A stretch of DNA of 64,000 nt from Paguma larvata (lineage: Eukaryota > Chordata > Mammalia > Carnivora > Viverridae): NCBI GenBank assembly GCA_030068075.1, contig CM057829.1:81645132-81709131 (forward strand), in the 5' to 3' direction. The notes under the pieces are model-generated. The model saw only the letters and a list, made by a program, of their open reading frames with translations. It ran no database searches and had not been told where the DNA came from. Position numbers and translations under genes: made by a program. Positions within the stretch are counted from its first letter, which is position 1; every line of letters begins with the position of its first letter. Of the stretch, positions 22,451 to 34,850 are shown one piece after another.

Positions 22451-24115
22451 CTGATTCTAAAAATACATGGAATGCCTAAGAAAATAGGATAGCCAAACAA
22501 TTTTTAGAAAAGAGGAACAAAATTAGAGACTTTGCAGCACCTAATTTGGAGAGTTAGTATAAAGTATCATAATCGGATTAATCAAAATATGCTGTATTCA
22601 TAAAATGATAGCCCTATTAGCTCACGGAACAGCATAGAGAGCCCGGAAATACATACCTGTGTGATAAAAACACATTTTTGACCAAAGTGCAAATGAAGGA
22701 GGATGGTCTTGTTAATAAATAGAGCTGAAACATTCACACATCTATATACAAAAATGAACTCTAATCCACACTCACACTGTATACAAAATTAACTCATATG
22801 CACCATAGAACTTCTGCAGAACCATATGAGAAAATGTTCATTACCATGTGGTAGACAAAGATTTTTTAGCTAGAATGCCATTCACATGAACCATAAAAGG
22901 AAAAAATACCCAAATTGGACTTTATCAAAACTAACAACGTCTCTTCAAAAGGGACTGGAAAGAGAATGAAAGGACAATTCAATGTCTGGGAGAAAATATT
23001 TGCAAATTCTATATCTTAAAGTACTTTTATCCAAAATGTATACAAAACCACTGGGAACTCAACAGTATGAAGAGAAAAAGTACAATTTACAAGAGAAAAG
23101 GGAGTGAAGATCTTGAAAGAATACTTCATCAAGAAACAATATATGAATGACAAAAAATACATGAAACAATGCTCAGTCATTAGTTTTCAATAAGTGCAAA
23201 TTAAAGCTACAAGGAGATTCTATGACACGCCTTTTCGGATGACTAAAATTAGAAAGAAGAATGAACAATACGAAGTGTTGGCTACTCATCAATTGCAGGT
23301 GGGAATGTAACATTGTACTGCCACCTTGCAAACCAGCAGGTTAGTCTCTTCCATGAAGTTATATACACCGACTGTACATGTACCAGGCGATATACCAGCA
23401 CAGTCCCAGGGCTTACCCAAGAAACTTATGTTCACACAAAGACCTGTGCGATACTGTTCATAGCAGCTTTATATGTTACAGCTCAAAACTGGGAAGAATC
23501 CAAATATCCATCCTCTGGTATAGATAAATTATGGCATATTCATACAGTACAATACTCAATATTGGATCAATCTAAAACATGCTAAAAGTAAAAGCCTGGT
23601 ACAAAATGCTAGAACATGATTCATGTACATAGTATTCTTTTTTGGCTTGTTTTTTTAAGTATTCTACATAGAGGATTTTTTTTAAGTTTATTTATTTTGA
23701 GAGTGAAAGTGCGAATGGGGGAGGGTTAGAGAGAGAAGGAAAGAGAGAGAATCACAAACAGGCTCTGCATTGTCAGAGCAGAGCCTGATGCCGGGCTCGG
23801 AACCCTGAACTAGAATCCTGAGATCATGACCTGGGCCGAAGTCAAATACTTAACTGACTGAGCCACCCAGGCGTCCCCATTCTTAAACAGGCAAAGTCGT
23901 GGAAATAGAAACCAGATCAGTCATTTTCAGGGGCTGGGTGTTGGGGGGAAAGAGTGTGACTATCAAGTGACACAGTAAAATTTTCAGAGTGATGGAATTC
24001 TGTATCGTCATTGCAGTGATGGTTATACAACTGTACATATTCATCAGAACTCATGGAACTGAACTCCAAAAAAGTGTATTTTACTCTATTTATATTATAC
24101 CTCATATATTTGACC
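22451..24115 (+). mobile_element. Old L1 ORF2 C-terminus and 3' UTR, split by a SINE
   Basis: 'acagcatagagagcccggaaata' (22,630), 'aaccataaaaggaaaaaat' and 'ttcaaaagggactggaaagag' to 'aatatttgcaaattctatatct' follow the L1 ORF2 3' portion in order. The typical end sequences 'ataaattatggcatattcatac' (23,524) and 'tcattttcaggggctgggtg' (23,920) to about 24,115 are L1 3' UTR. A minus-strand SINE (23,676-23,878) interrupts it. No functional frame remains. Confidence 0.78.
23676..23878 (-). mobile_element. Felid SINE, minus strand, inside L1
   Basis: Complete order of T-rich tail, GA-rich stretch, 'cattgtcagagcagagcctg', 'gagatcatgacctgggccgaag' and the head complement ending 'ccacccaggcgtcccc'. 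No convincing target duplication. It is younger than the L1 it splits. Confidence 0.93.
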
Positions 24116-25440
24116 CAAAAAGAACCTCAGAAAAATGTAGTATTCTGTTTATTCTGAATTTACATATGTCTTCTGGGCACATGTGGCCCTAAATGCCGCA
24201 CCAACCTCTCCGGATGTCCACAGTCTTCGTTTTGGCCCGCTGTCTTCTCCCTATCTTACTTATCCTTTCACAAAGTTGTTGTGCATATTTTGTCCCAGTT
24301 TTTAGTTGTCTGCAGCTACCATTATTGGAGGCTAATGTCTTAACATGAGTTCTTAATTTAACATAAGTTCACATTCTCACGATAAACTAAAAAACTATTT
24401 TTGGCACATTCGAAGCAGTGCCATTAGCCAAACTGAATTACATAGAGAGAAACTGCATATGAGACCTGGGGAATTGTCTATAGACGTGAAGTTTTCCTCA
24501 ATCATATTTTTGGCTTGTTGTATATGATTAAAATGAAACCATCTTATTGCTATCTCAGAAGGAGTCTGATGGGATCTACCTGCTAATCTGCCCGGAATGT
24601 TATTAAGACTTCAGAAACCGGTGCACCTGCAAATCAATTAGCGGTGGCAGATTCATTACCAGAAGCAGGATTCCATGTACAGCAAAGTACTTTGATCTGT
24701 TGATTTCGCCACTTGATTAGAATGTTATATGATATTTTGTCATAAATGCCAAGCATATGAAAAAGGAGTGTTAAGAGGTAACATTTATTTCTGTAATCCA
24801 GTCTCTATTCGTATTGCATTTTTCTCATAAATACATATACATACATAATTGTATATTCATAAATAAAACAAAATATTCGTGAAATCCTCTCTGTGTCATA
24901 AAGTATGGTGGACACTAGAAATAAAAATATTTTATGAAAAGGAAAGAGTTTCTTCCACCAGGAAGCTTAAAAAAAAATCCAGTGAAGATACTTCCATGCA
25001 TTTAAAAAAACAACATGAACGATGATGCAATAGAGATGAGAAAAATATACTAAAGAGCTTTGTTTGAAGTCCAGAAACAAAATAAAAGTCTTCTCTGAAA
25101 CACTCACTAGGAATGCTTTTTCTTGGCTTAGAATTATCCTTAGTCATCCCCTGAAGGATTTACGTAGGAGAGAGACCCATATTCTCAAGGGATCCCCTGG
25201 GATAAAACAAAACAAAATAAAAAAAAACCAGTGCTCTGAGGACAACAAGGTCCTTCCTACCTCTTCCACAAAAGTATTATTGAATACTCAGATTCCACCA
25301 AACCCAACATTTACATGCTAGACTTTAAAATATTTTCTAAGATTATCACTTAGCACCCAAGGCGAATTACCCCGTGGGCTATGGTCTGAACAGAGATTGC
25401 AAATGACAACTTGCAGTCAAGCCTGCAAGGACTGTTGAAT

Positions 25441-25488
<48 letters not shown>

Positions 25489-26765
25489 ACACCACTCCCT
25501 ACTGTCTTTTGTTTATTTAGTTTTTGGTCTGTGGGCATAAATACTGACTCAGAAAAGTGGTTACTTAGAGCCAGATGGCACCAGCCTGTGAAGGCCGATT
25601 GTGCACTTCTCCCCCTGCTCTGTGTTCAGTGATGTAGTGCCGGGCAACACAGAAAAGGAGACATTCTAGAACAACAAAAGTTGAAAAAGTTGCAAGATCA
25701 GTAGGAATGTTTAAAATACTGAACTTTCTTCAGCAATACATAATCTGTTTAAAGACAGACTAGGCCATTATGAAAATGTACACTGAATGAACATAAAGAT
25801 AGTTCTTCTGAATTACAATGTTTCCTGGAAATCTTCAAAATGCACTTATAGAGGTCATATGTGAGAAAAATAGGCAGATCATTCCACGGCATGCAAAGCA
25901 CTTTGAACTCTGAAATGAGAGGAGTTAGCTCTACAAAAATAAAAATCTACAAGTCCATGTTATAGTTCCTAAAGCTAACTCTTTATATGTATTTTAAATG
26001 TATTTTATATATAAATGTATATACGCATGAGGATATAGAATTTAAATGATCAATATGTATAGCAAACTTTGAATGATAGTCTTCTCGGAACAGCTAGGAG
26101 ACAAGGACACATACAGAGTTCTCTGCAGGAAAGGTCTACAAACCAGAAACGCTTGGCCCAAACCTGGCTTATGGCTTGCTTCTCTGCAGCTTCCAAATAG
26201 GAATTTGGGAATATTTTAAGGGATTATGAAAAAAAAAAGGAAAAAAAATACAAAACAAAGAGGAATACATGACAGCTACCACACATGACTTGGAAAGCCT
26301 AAGGTATTTACTATCTGGCTCCTTGTAGAAGTAGTTTGTCACTCCCTGCTTCAGGACAAGCAGAGTAAAAGGCAGACAATTACTTACGCAATGAGGGAAG
26401 AGAGTTTTTTCCAGTAATATGAAGGACTTCAGAATCCAATTGAGCCATTACAGAATTGTTTGGTAAGGAGGTAAATTTACTTGTTCAAACTAGCTGTTTG
26501 CTGAGAAGTCATCTTTTTGGAGCTTAACTAAATCATTTAGCTTTAAGTTGGTTACTAGGGCTTTGCTTTCTCATATCTAAAAGGTAAACCATCAATTTGA
26601 CTTATACCATCAATTCAAAGGAAAACTTATCTATTAACCTAAAGAGAATCGAAAATAGATAGCTGTTATGTATTTGCATAACGTACTTTCTAGAAATTCA
26701 TAAAATATTAGTTCCCTAAAACTGTTTTATAAATCCTTTCTGCAAGAAATGAAGAAGGCTAGCAA
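24116..26765. other. Intergenic sequence with a CA microsatellite and a possible conserved block
   Basis: No gene. 24,560-24,740 is unique-looking mixed-composition sequence, discussed as a candidate conserved element. A dinucleotide repeat is at 25,443-25,492. Otherwise AT-rich and unassigned. Confidence 0.45.
25443..25492. repeat. (CA)n microsatellite
   Basis: About 24 CA units with one TA interruption near the right end. Such a long uninterrupted tract is likely to vary in length between individuals. Short open frames over it (His/Thr or Cys/Val repeats) are artefacts of the repeat. Confidence 0.97.
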
Positions 26766-26935
26766 AAGCAGCCAGGGTTTAAGCTCCATTTTACCATCTA
26801 CTAGTTGGATAACCTTGAGCAACACAGTAGACAGCCTCTGTCCTCCAGTTCTTTTCCTCATCTATATAAAGTGGGACAAAATAAAATCTGCAGTATTGGG
26901 CTATATTCATACTTAAGTAAAATGATGGAAACCCA
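26766..26935 (-). mobile_element. MIR fragment, minus strand
   Basis: 'accatctactagttggataaccttgagcaa', then 'cctctgtcctccagttc' and 'cctcatctatataaagtgggaca', follow the complement of the MIR core ('ttactagctgtgtgaccttgggcaa ... cctcatctgtaaaatggg'). It is diverged, as expected of this very old family. Confidence 0.7.
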
Positions 26936-28770
26936 GTCAGCGATTAAGTGTTCACCCACTGCTATGATTGCAAATAAAATATCTTTAGGTTTTCTATTTG
27001 AGTTATCGATACATTATATTGTCTCTCAATCCATTAATCTCGGTCACTAGCTAGCTATACATATGTTCCTGAATCAAGAATATTTTTCTTCCTCGATTTG
27101 TAATTTAATTTTTCTTTTAACAGTTCAGAAGGTGGGTATTTTTAATGTTGAGGGAGATGATATATATAACTTTTAGAAGTGGCACTTGAAAATGGTTAAA
27201 TTATACCCTTTAGGAATCAACCTTAAAAACAATTTCTGCATTTGAAGGGTTAAGAAGTGACAAATCCTTTCAGGCTTCATTCCTTGTCAGAAATTGTGAA
27301 ATTCACCCACCACTTAATGGGTTTTGTTTGCCCTCTCTATGATGTTTGGGTATTCCTGGTTTCCTTTTGTGATATGGCTAAATGTTTAAATTGTTTGACT
27401 TTAACTCTCTCTAAAGCGTCTGACAATGCATGGAAACCAGAAACTAAGACACGGTTGTCTTTTCAGAGCTCTCAAGTAACGTGATGTCTAAGAGAATTAG
27501 ATTGGGAAAATAAATCAGTCTGAAGAAGTCTGTTTATCTCAGATGCTGTACCTCAGTATGACTCATTCAGGAGAGAATTTAATAAGTCCCATGTACTAAA
27601 GACAATGTCACCTTGTAACAAATGACCATAATGGAAGCTTAGAGAAAGCTTCATAAAGAAGCATGCCCTTGCTTGGCCTACTTCTGCAACTGAAGGAAAA
27701 CAGGAGTACAAGGCCCTTTGTGTATCCAAGTAGAGTAAATATCATCACTCCAAAATAAAGGGTTATAGATCTTGCATTTCTATGGCATTTTGATCATTTG
27801 AAATGAGAAATCTGTCAGGTGATGTTGAGTATTCTGAATTTCAAACTCTATCTGATTTCCAGGGGAGCGCAGTAATAAGTAGTTGTAAGTTCAGCAGCAC
27901 GAGGCGGTGCCACGTGGCTTGATTCTGCTCACATAAGAGTGATCTGGTGAGATGGAATGCTCCCTGGGATGAAATTTTAGTTTTCCCTTTTGGAGTTGGA
28001 AATAAAAACAATGCCATTTTTTCTCTCACTGAGGTGCTCTTTTGTAGGCTTTTTCTGGTGAAGTTACAATAAACCCATATGGATGAAATAAACAAGTTTC
28101 CCATTCAGATCCCCTGTGTATAATCCACATCAACCTAATGTTTCCAATTGGCTTAAAATAAAATTCAGATGCTTGAAATCTATAACCATGGGAAGAAGGG
28201 AAATGGGAAAAGCTTACGGAATGCATAGAAGACACAAGAAAGCATATAAAATCACATGCTGCATTTTCACACTTTATGACAACTTACAGTCAAAAAATAT
28301 CTTAATTCTGTATGTTGAAATCTGGTGGTTAAAGCGATGTGGCTTAGGCTGCATGTATTGCTGAGGGGAAATAAACAAGATTTGATTAAACATCTAGCCA
28401 TGGTTTTTCCAGAAATAATAGAGATACAAAGATAGTATCATAAGAAACAGAGTTTGAGGACAGGAAGAGGCTAAAAGATTTTCTACCGTAACTGCAGTAT
28501 ATTACAATAGAGAAGTCAAGGCAGGGAGTCCTAAGTGATTCTGGTTTGCCCAAAGTTCATTTGTAAGATCTTTTACTTTTCAAACAAACTTTTTTTAAGT
28601 TTTAACAAAAGCGCAGGTATTTGCATTTTGGTTTAAACTAATTTATTTTATAATTTTAGCTTAACTTTAAGATGCAGCGCACAACTCTCCACTATTTTGC
28701 ATTTACTTAATAAATACAATCTTTGTAGTACTTAAATGAAATTCATTGATATGGATGACCCTATTACTAT
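26936..28770. other. Intergenic sequence, nothing recognised
   Basis: No repeat family or coding frame I can support. Frames of 62-87 codons on both strands overlap one another and carry no motif. Confidence 0.45.
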
Positions 28771-28974
28771 TTTTTTTAGGTTTATTTATTTCGAGAGAGA
28801 CAGAGTTAGTTCATGTGAGAGGGCCAGACAGAGAGAGAAAGAGAATCCCAAGCTGGCTCTGTGCTGTCAATACAGAGCCCAAAGCGGGGGACTTGATCTC
28901 ACAAACCCTGAGATCATGACCTGAGAGGAAATCAACAGTCAGAGGCTTAACTGATTGAGTTTCCCGGGTGCCCC
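28771..28974 (-). mobile_element. Felid SINE, minus strand
   Basis: T-rich tail, GA stretch with an unusual 'agttagttcatgtgagagggcc' segment, 'gctgtcaatacagagccca', 'gagatcatgacctgagagg' and the head complement 'gggtgcccc'. More diverged in the head than most copies here. Confidence 0.9.
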
Positions 28975-29229
28975 ACTAAATTATTTCTTACCAGGTAATA
29001 TACCAGGCAGATGTGGCTATATTATTGTGTTTGTTTGTTTATCTGTTTGTTTTGTACCATTGGTACACAGTGTGTAAATTCTGGACATACATAAATTATT
29101 GTTACACAAAATAAGTTATTAGCATTGGCTTTTGTTATTTTGTTGAATCTTTACTTTAAAATTCAGTTCTGTAGGAAAAACTGGTTCTCTCTTTAAAATA
29201 AGTACATTGAAAACATATACTCTGGATTA

Positions 29230-30535
29230 CACTAGAATATTCTTAATTAAACCAGTCCTTCTTGAAAATATTCATCAACTCTAGGACAAAAGGAGTCTCT
29301 AATAATTGATAAGCTGGACTTCATTAAAACTGAAGAGTTCGTTTCTGAGAAAGACAGTAACAAGGGAATGAAAAGACAAGCCATGGACTGGGAGACAATT
29401 TGCAAAACACACATCTGATAAAGAACTGTTATATAAAATATATAAAGAACTCTTACAGCTCAAGAAGAAGAAAACAACCAATTCATTAATACATATATAT
29501 ATTTATACATATATATATGCCAAAGACTTTAACATATATCCCGACAAAGAAAATACACAGATGGCAAATAATGATGTGAAAAGACGCTCCATTTCTTATG
29601 TCATAAGAAAAATGTAAAGTAAGACAATGAGATAACACTACACGCCTATTACAATGGCTAAAATCCAAAACACTGACAACACCAAATGTAGGCAAGGAAG
29701 TGAAGCAATTGGAACTATCATTCATTGCTGGTGCAAATGCAAAATAGTGCAGATACTTCAGAAGAGAGTTTAGTGGTTAATTAAAAAAGTAAGCACACTC
29801 TAACCATATAATCTAACAATTGAGCTCCTTAGTATTTATTCAAAAAGTTAAAAACTTATGTCTGCATGGAAATTGCACGTGGATATTTATAGCAGATTTA
29901 TTTATAATTGGCAAAACTTGGAAGCAACCAAGATGTCCTTCCGCAGGTGAATGAATAAACTGTGATACATTCAGATAATAGGATGTTATTCAGTGCTGAA
30001 ATGAAATGAGGTATCAAAGCCATGAAAACACATAGAGAAAACTTAAATGCATATTACCAAGTGAAAGTTGGTAAACTGAAAAAGCTATGTACTGTATGAT
30101 TCCAACTCTATTACTTTCTACAAAAGGAAAAACTATGAAAAAAAAGGAAAAACTATGGAGACAATGAAAAGATGAATGGTTTCCAGTGTTGGAGCAGGGG
30201 AGGGATTAATAAGCAGAGTACAGAGGATTTCTAGGGCAGCAAAAATATTCTGTACGGTACCATAATGATAGATACATGTCATTGTACATTTGCGTAACTG
30301 CATAGAGTATACAACATCAAGAATTAATCCTAAGTAAATAATAGATTTTAGGTGATAATGATGTGTCAATATAAGTTCCTTGACTGTTATGTACCACTCT
30401 GGTAGGGATGTTGATAATGAGGAAGGCTATGCATGGTTGAGGACGAGGGGTTTATGGGAAATCACTGTACCTTTTACTTAATTTTGCTATGAACCTAAAA
30501 CTGCTTTGAAAAAGTAAAGTCTTCATTAGAAAGAA
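29230..30535 (+). mobile_element. Old L1 3' portion (ORF2 C-terminus and 3' UTR)
   Basis: 'gataagctggacttcattaaaac' (29,308), 'actgggagacaatttgcaaaac', 'cagctcaagaagaagaaaac', 'aatgataacatgaaa'-type middle, 'cgtggatatttatagcag', 'gatgtccttccgcaggtgaatga' and 'gatgttattcagtgctgaaatg' follow L1 order. A 3' UTR runs to the A-rich end at about 30,535. No intact frame. Confidence 0.82.
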
Positions 30536-30539
30536 AAAA

Positions 30540-30726
30540 GGGGCACCTGGGTGACTCAGTTGGTTAAATGTCCAACTTTGGCAGAGGTTATGATCTCATG
30601 GTTGGTGGGTTCAAGCCCCACATGGGCTCTCTGCTGTAAACACAGAGCTCGCTTCAGATCCTCTGTCTCTGCCCCTCTTCCACTTGCCTTCTCTCTCTCA
30701 AAAATAAATAAACATTAAACAAAAAC
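30540..30726 (+). mobile_element. Felid SINE, plus strand, abutting an L1 3' end
   Basis: Complete copy: head GGGGCACCTGGGTGACTCAG, 'tatgatctcatggttggtgggttcaagccccac', 'ctctgctgtaaacacagagc', CT stretch and AAAAATAAATAAACATT tail. It begins directly after the A-rich tail of the upstream L1, a typical landing site. Confidence 0.95.
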
Positions 30727-30840
30727 TATCCTTCTAAAAAGATAAAAGAAAAAGAATTTATAAATTTTTCAAAGTTTTTTTCCCCCAAATAATGTTTTTG
30801 TTTCAGACAATGAAGGAATAGTCAGAAAATTTTCAAAGCT

Positions 30841-30867
30841 GGCAAAAAAAAAAAAAAAAAAAAAAAA
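30841..30867. repeat. Poly(A) tract
   Basis: A run of about 23 A near 30,845-30,867, following 'gctggc'. It is not attached to any retrotransposon body I can see. Confidence 0.8.
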
Positions 30868-31479
30868 GTGTTATGTTTACTATTAGTAAGTGAAAGGCTA
30901 AAGCACAAAAGTTATTGCTCATTTAATTCTCTACCATAAGTTGTTCACAAGGTAAAATAAGAGATTATATTCTTGGGATATTGAAATATAGTACCTGGTC
31001 GAGTATTTGGGTCACTATTTCTTCTGACAAATACATAAATTATATACATTAATATTTAAAGGTCAAGTTTACAAATCAAGTATAATACAGAGAGTTTAAC
31101 ATCAGAGAAGACTGAGATCAACTAAATTAGGGACAGCAATGACCTTTCTGTTTTCAACAGTAGTTTTATAATATTTTCCCTACTTCAAGATATAGAGAAT
31201 ATGTATTCTATTGTCTAAAGGGATATATCAGTACATGGGGGGCAAGGCAGAATGATTAATTCTTACTGTAATTCCAGTTAAGGAATTCTTAGGTTAAGAA
31301 CCTAAGATTTTAGAACCATAGAGTCAAAGATTTATGTACTATACCAGGTGAATGTATTACGGTAAGAGACGATTTAATTTTTCTTGCTCTCAAAGTTTTC
31401 AGAAAACATTCAGTTTATCTTACCACAATTTTCAAGCTGATTTTCTTCATTTACTATTGAGTATTGCCTGCCAATATTT

Positions 31480-32140
31480 ATGTCAACATTATGCATGTAG
31501 TCAAAAAGTGGAAATAACTAAAAACTCCAACTGTTTACTAATAAAGAAAATGTGCTATATCCATACGATAGAATATGATTTGACCATGAAAAAGAATATA
31601 ATACTGCTCCATGAGACATGATGAACTTTAAAAAACTAGACAGAAAAGTAGTCCATGACTGGTTTTCTTCACATAGTATATTTTCGAAGTTTTTAATGTT
31701 TATTTGTTTTTGAGAGAGAGAGACAGAGCACCAGTGGGAGAGGGGAAGAGAGAGAGGGAGACACAGAATCTGAAGCAGGCTCCAGGCTCTGAGCTGAGCA
31801 CAGAGCCCCACGCGGGGCTTGAACTCAGGAGCCATGAGATCATGACCTGAGCTGAAGTCGGATGCTTCACCAACTGAGCCACCTCGACGCCCTGTGTCTG
31901 ATGTTTTTATATATGTATATTCATAGTAGACAGAAAGTAGACTATTACTTCCCTGCAGGTAGGGAATTATTGTTAATGGGTATGAGGGTTTTTTTTGGGG
32001 GGGGGATGATAAAAATATTCTAGAATCAGATATTGGTTATAGTTGCATAACTGTGAATATACTAAAACCCATGGTATTAATACTTTAAAAGGTGGAATTA
32101 TATGGCTTGTGGAGCACATCTCAGTAAAGCCGATTTAAAA
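31480..32140 (+). mobile_element. Old L1 3' UTR, split by a SINE
   Basis: 'tgctatatccatacgatagaatatgattt' and 'ccatgaaaaagaatata' (31,550-31,610) are the standard L1 3' region. After the SINE it resumes with 'gacagaaagtagactattac', 'aatgggtatgagg', 'tgataaaaatattctagaatcagatattgg' and 'ctcagtaaagc'. Non-coding. Confidence 0.82.
31690..31893 (-). mobile_element. Felid SINE, minus strand, inside L1 3' UTR
   Basis: Well-preserved order: tail 'tttttaatgtttatttg', GA stretch, 'gcaggctccaggctctgagctgagcac', 'gagatcatgacctgagctgaag' and the head complement 'actgagccacctcgacgccc'. It lies within an older L1. Confidence 0.95.
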
Positions 32141-32892
32141 TGCAGCCTGGCAGTTTTAAAAGATAACAACTTGATTTAATTAAATATTTTGATGTTTAAT
32201 TGCTAAGAAGCAACAAGATAAAATCCAAGCCTAGTGAAGGCTATCTCTGCAAAATTTTCAAGTATCTGTTAAACATAAAAATGGTTGTCAATTATCTAAA
32301 TGTTTAATATTCTTGATAAACATAATTTGAAAAATTGGGTATTATTTTTGTTTTTACAGAATCTTCAGAGAAACACAATCCAAGAGCTATATTTTTCAAT
32401 TTTATCGAACTTAATTTTCTAAACATGATCTACGAAGCATGAATATTGATATTTAAGCTCCTAATGTCTTTTTTTAAATTTTACATACTTGTTAAAACTA
32501 GTTTAATAATTTTAATAGCCAATTTTAATAGCCAATTGCCCTCTTCTCCATGAAGGCAGCTAGGTCTGCTCTTAAATGTAAAGTAGATCAGTTTTATTGA
32601 GATTAATCGCTATGTATTCCACAGAAGAGCAGTCTGTAGTAAAGCACCCTCCTTAACATTTCTCAGGAAAAATGTAACCTATATGCTCTAGAAAATCTCA
32701 TTTTTCACGAAAATTTTAACATCTCTCATACAAGAAAATGGACGAGTAAAAATTGTCTTCTGTCTTTTCCTTCATCTGCATTGTAGCAGAAATATTAAAA
32801 AGTAGAAAAAAGAACTTATTCCACAGCAAGGATCCTTTACATAGTAAATCTACCTCATAAGACTGTAAGAAAGAAAAGATGGGATTTATAAT
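32141..32892. other. AT-rich intergenic sequence, nothing recognised
   Basis: Includes a short tandem 'taatttttaatagccaat' doublet near 32,506-32,537. No gene or named repeat. Confidence 0.5.
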
Positions 32893-33345
32893 TCGTAGTA
32901 GACCAAATCATGGCCCCCAAGATGTTAGGCTTTACTACCTGGAACCTGTAAATGTTATCTTAGTTGGAAAAGGTATTTGCAGATGTGATTAACTTAAAAA
33001 TGTTAAGATGGGGAGATCTTCGTGGATTGGCAGGTTGGTCCCTAAATGTAATCACCAGTGTGATTACAGGGGGAGGTTTTGGCACAGATGGAAGAGGGGT
33101 AAGCAATGTGATCGAGGAGGCAGAGATGGGATGAGGCCCCCACAAAGCAGAGAATACCAGCAGCCACCAGAAGCTGGAGGAAATAAAGAACAAATTCTCC
33201 CCTGGAACTTCCGACCGGAATGCAGTCATGTTGCCCCTGACTTTGGACTTCTGAATTTCAAAACTTTGAGATAATATATTTATTATCTTAAGTCACCAAG
33301 TTTGTATTCCTTTTGTACAGCACCCACAGAAAATGAATATACCAT
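32893..33345 (+). mobile_element. MLT1-type MaLR LTR, plus strand
   Basis: 'gaccaaatcatggcccccaa', 'ctggaacctgtaaatgttat', 'tttgcagatgtgattaactta', 'gatggggagatc', 'cagcagccaccagaagctgg' and 'ttaagtcaccaagtttgta' follow MLT1C/D-type LTRs from end to end. Open frames of 88-89 codons on both strands over it are incidental. Confidence 0.88.
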
Positions 33346-33837
33346 TCACGAGTAATCATTCCTGGAATGATAAATGCTTTAGATATCTTGCTAAGAGACA
33401 GTAATTCAAATAGATGATTTTTAAAAAATCTTCTTAGACTCATAGGCTTGGGATATAAAGACATTCCCAGTGCCACATGCTGCCACATTTTTACCCATTC
33501 TGGATTTGCCTTGTTCTAGACTTTCAACTTAAATATCTCTGCCCACAAAGAAATCATCACCTCACCCACCTTTGGGTAGTCTCTCTCTAGAATTAAGTTA
33601 AACTTTTTTTCCTCCAATATGAGCTGAAATGTTCTTTATAGTTTTTCACGCATTGGTTAATCCTTAAAAGACATATCCAACATGTTCAGTCCTTTTGCCA
33701 ACTAGTGGCCCTGTAAATATTGAAAACGGCTCTCCAAATCTTCTTTTTTTTGAGACTGATTATTTGCACTTAATTATCAATTTATCATTTGATATGAACC
33801 TTTAATCCATTCTTCAAGTGTCTTTCCTAGACTGTCA

Positions 33838-33987
33838 ATACCAGCATCATGTGATATGCATCAGAAAAGGAAGTTCTTAGGCCACCACCTCACAACTTAC
33901 TGAATCAGAAACTGGTGAGTGGGACCCAGCAATCTGTTTTAAGAACTCCAGTTGATTCTGACACTTGCTAAAGTTTAAGAGCCATTG
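33838..33987 (+). mobile_element. MER5A-like hAT transposon fragment
   Basis: 'cctcacaacttactgaatcagaaactgg', then 'gcaatctgttttaagaactccag' and 'gacacttgctaaagtttaagagcc', follow MER5A, a non-autonomous hAT-Charlie DNA transposon of early mammals. Confidence 0.72.
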
Positions 33988-34469
33988 CTTTTACCTATCC
34001 TACAATAACTGAGAATCCTGCAATAACTGGAACTAGAATTATTTTTCTAGGTAAGATTAAATAATGTTCAAGAGCTATGACACATCTTGGGGATTAATTT
34101 TAAGGGATATGTAAAACCCTAAAATGTCATCACCAAAATCTTCAGTTTAACTCATTTCCATTAAACTTCGATTGACTTTCACAATGTGAAAATTTAGTCC
34201 TTAAATGTGTGCAATTCTCTGTCCAGGAAAACGTCACGTCTGTTCATAAAGGTAATGATCAAGTCAATTAGCAACACAGAAAGGGGTACTTTTAAATTTG
34301 TAGTATGGGTAGCAGGTGTACCAATAATATCACATTGATATTAACTTAGACACTTAGTGGGTTAATGAGCTGACAGCTGTGAAATTTGTAGTGATAATCT
34401 GATCATACTCAAGTCAGAAGAGAACATGCAACATGGAGGAAAAGTCAGCTCATCCAGGGAAAGAAAGAT

Positions 34470-34474
<5 letters not shown>

Positions 34475-34502
<28 letters not shown>
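34475..34502. repeat. (TG)n microsatellite
   Basis: About 14 TG units. Likely length-variable. Confidence 0.95.
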
Positions 34503-34507
<5 letters not shown>

Positions 34508-34539
34508 CAGAACCTTATTCCATGATTGAATCCCATCAA

Positions 34540-34650
34540 CAAATATTCATTGAATTCCAACTCTATTCCAGACTTGGGCACTGGGAATAAAGAAAAAAAT
34601 AATGTGGACAAAAACTTCTGCCCTCACAAATCATGTGTTCTAGTGGAAAG
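34540..34650 (+). mobile_element. L2-like fragment
   Basis: 'ttcattgaattccaactctattccagacttgggcactgggaataaag' and 'cttctgccctcacaaatcatgtgttctagtgg' follow the L2 3' end pattern ('ccaggcactgggaata ... cctgccctcatgg.gctta.attctagtgg'). Confidence 0.6.
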
Positions 34651-34654
34651 AATA

Positions 34655-34850
34655 TACTTACATTTATTAAAGACATACTGTGTCAGATATTGCTCTAAGC
34701 ACCTAACAACCTATGAACTGAATACAACTATTATCCCCTTTTAACAGATCAAGTAACAGGTGCAAAATGATAAACTAAATTTCCCATCTAGTAATAGATT
34801 AAACTGTGAATAAAATCCACCAGGCATATGGGATCATATTCTTAGCTACT
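34655..34850 (+). mobile_element. MIR fragment, plus strand
   Basis: 'catttattaaagacatactgtgtcagatattgctctaagcacc', 'actattatccccttttaacagatcaagtaac' and 'agtaatagattaaactgtgaataaa' follow the MIR consensus order. Diverged. Confidence 0.7.

Noticed and set aside
25350..25632. Frames encoding runs of Cys/Val or Thr/His
   Set aside because: They are translations of the CA microsatellite.
33008..33274. 88-codon frame with Arg/Gly-rich product
   Set aside because: It falls entirely within an MLT1 LTR, which is non-coding.
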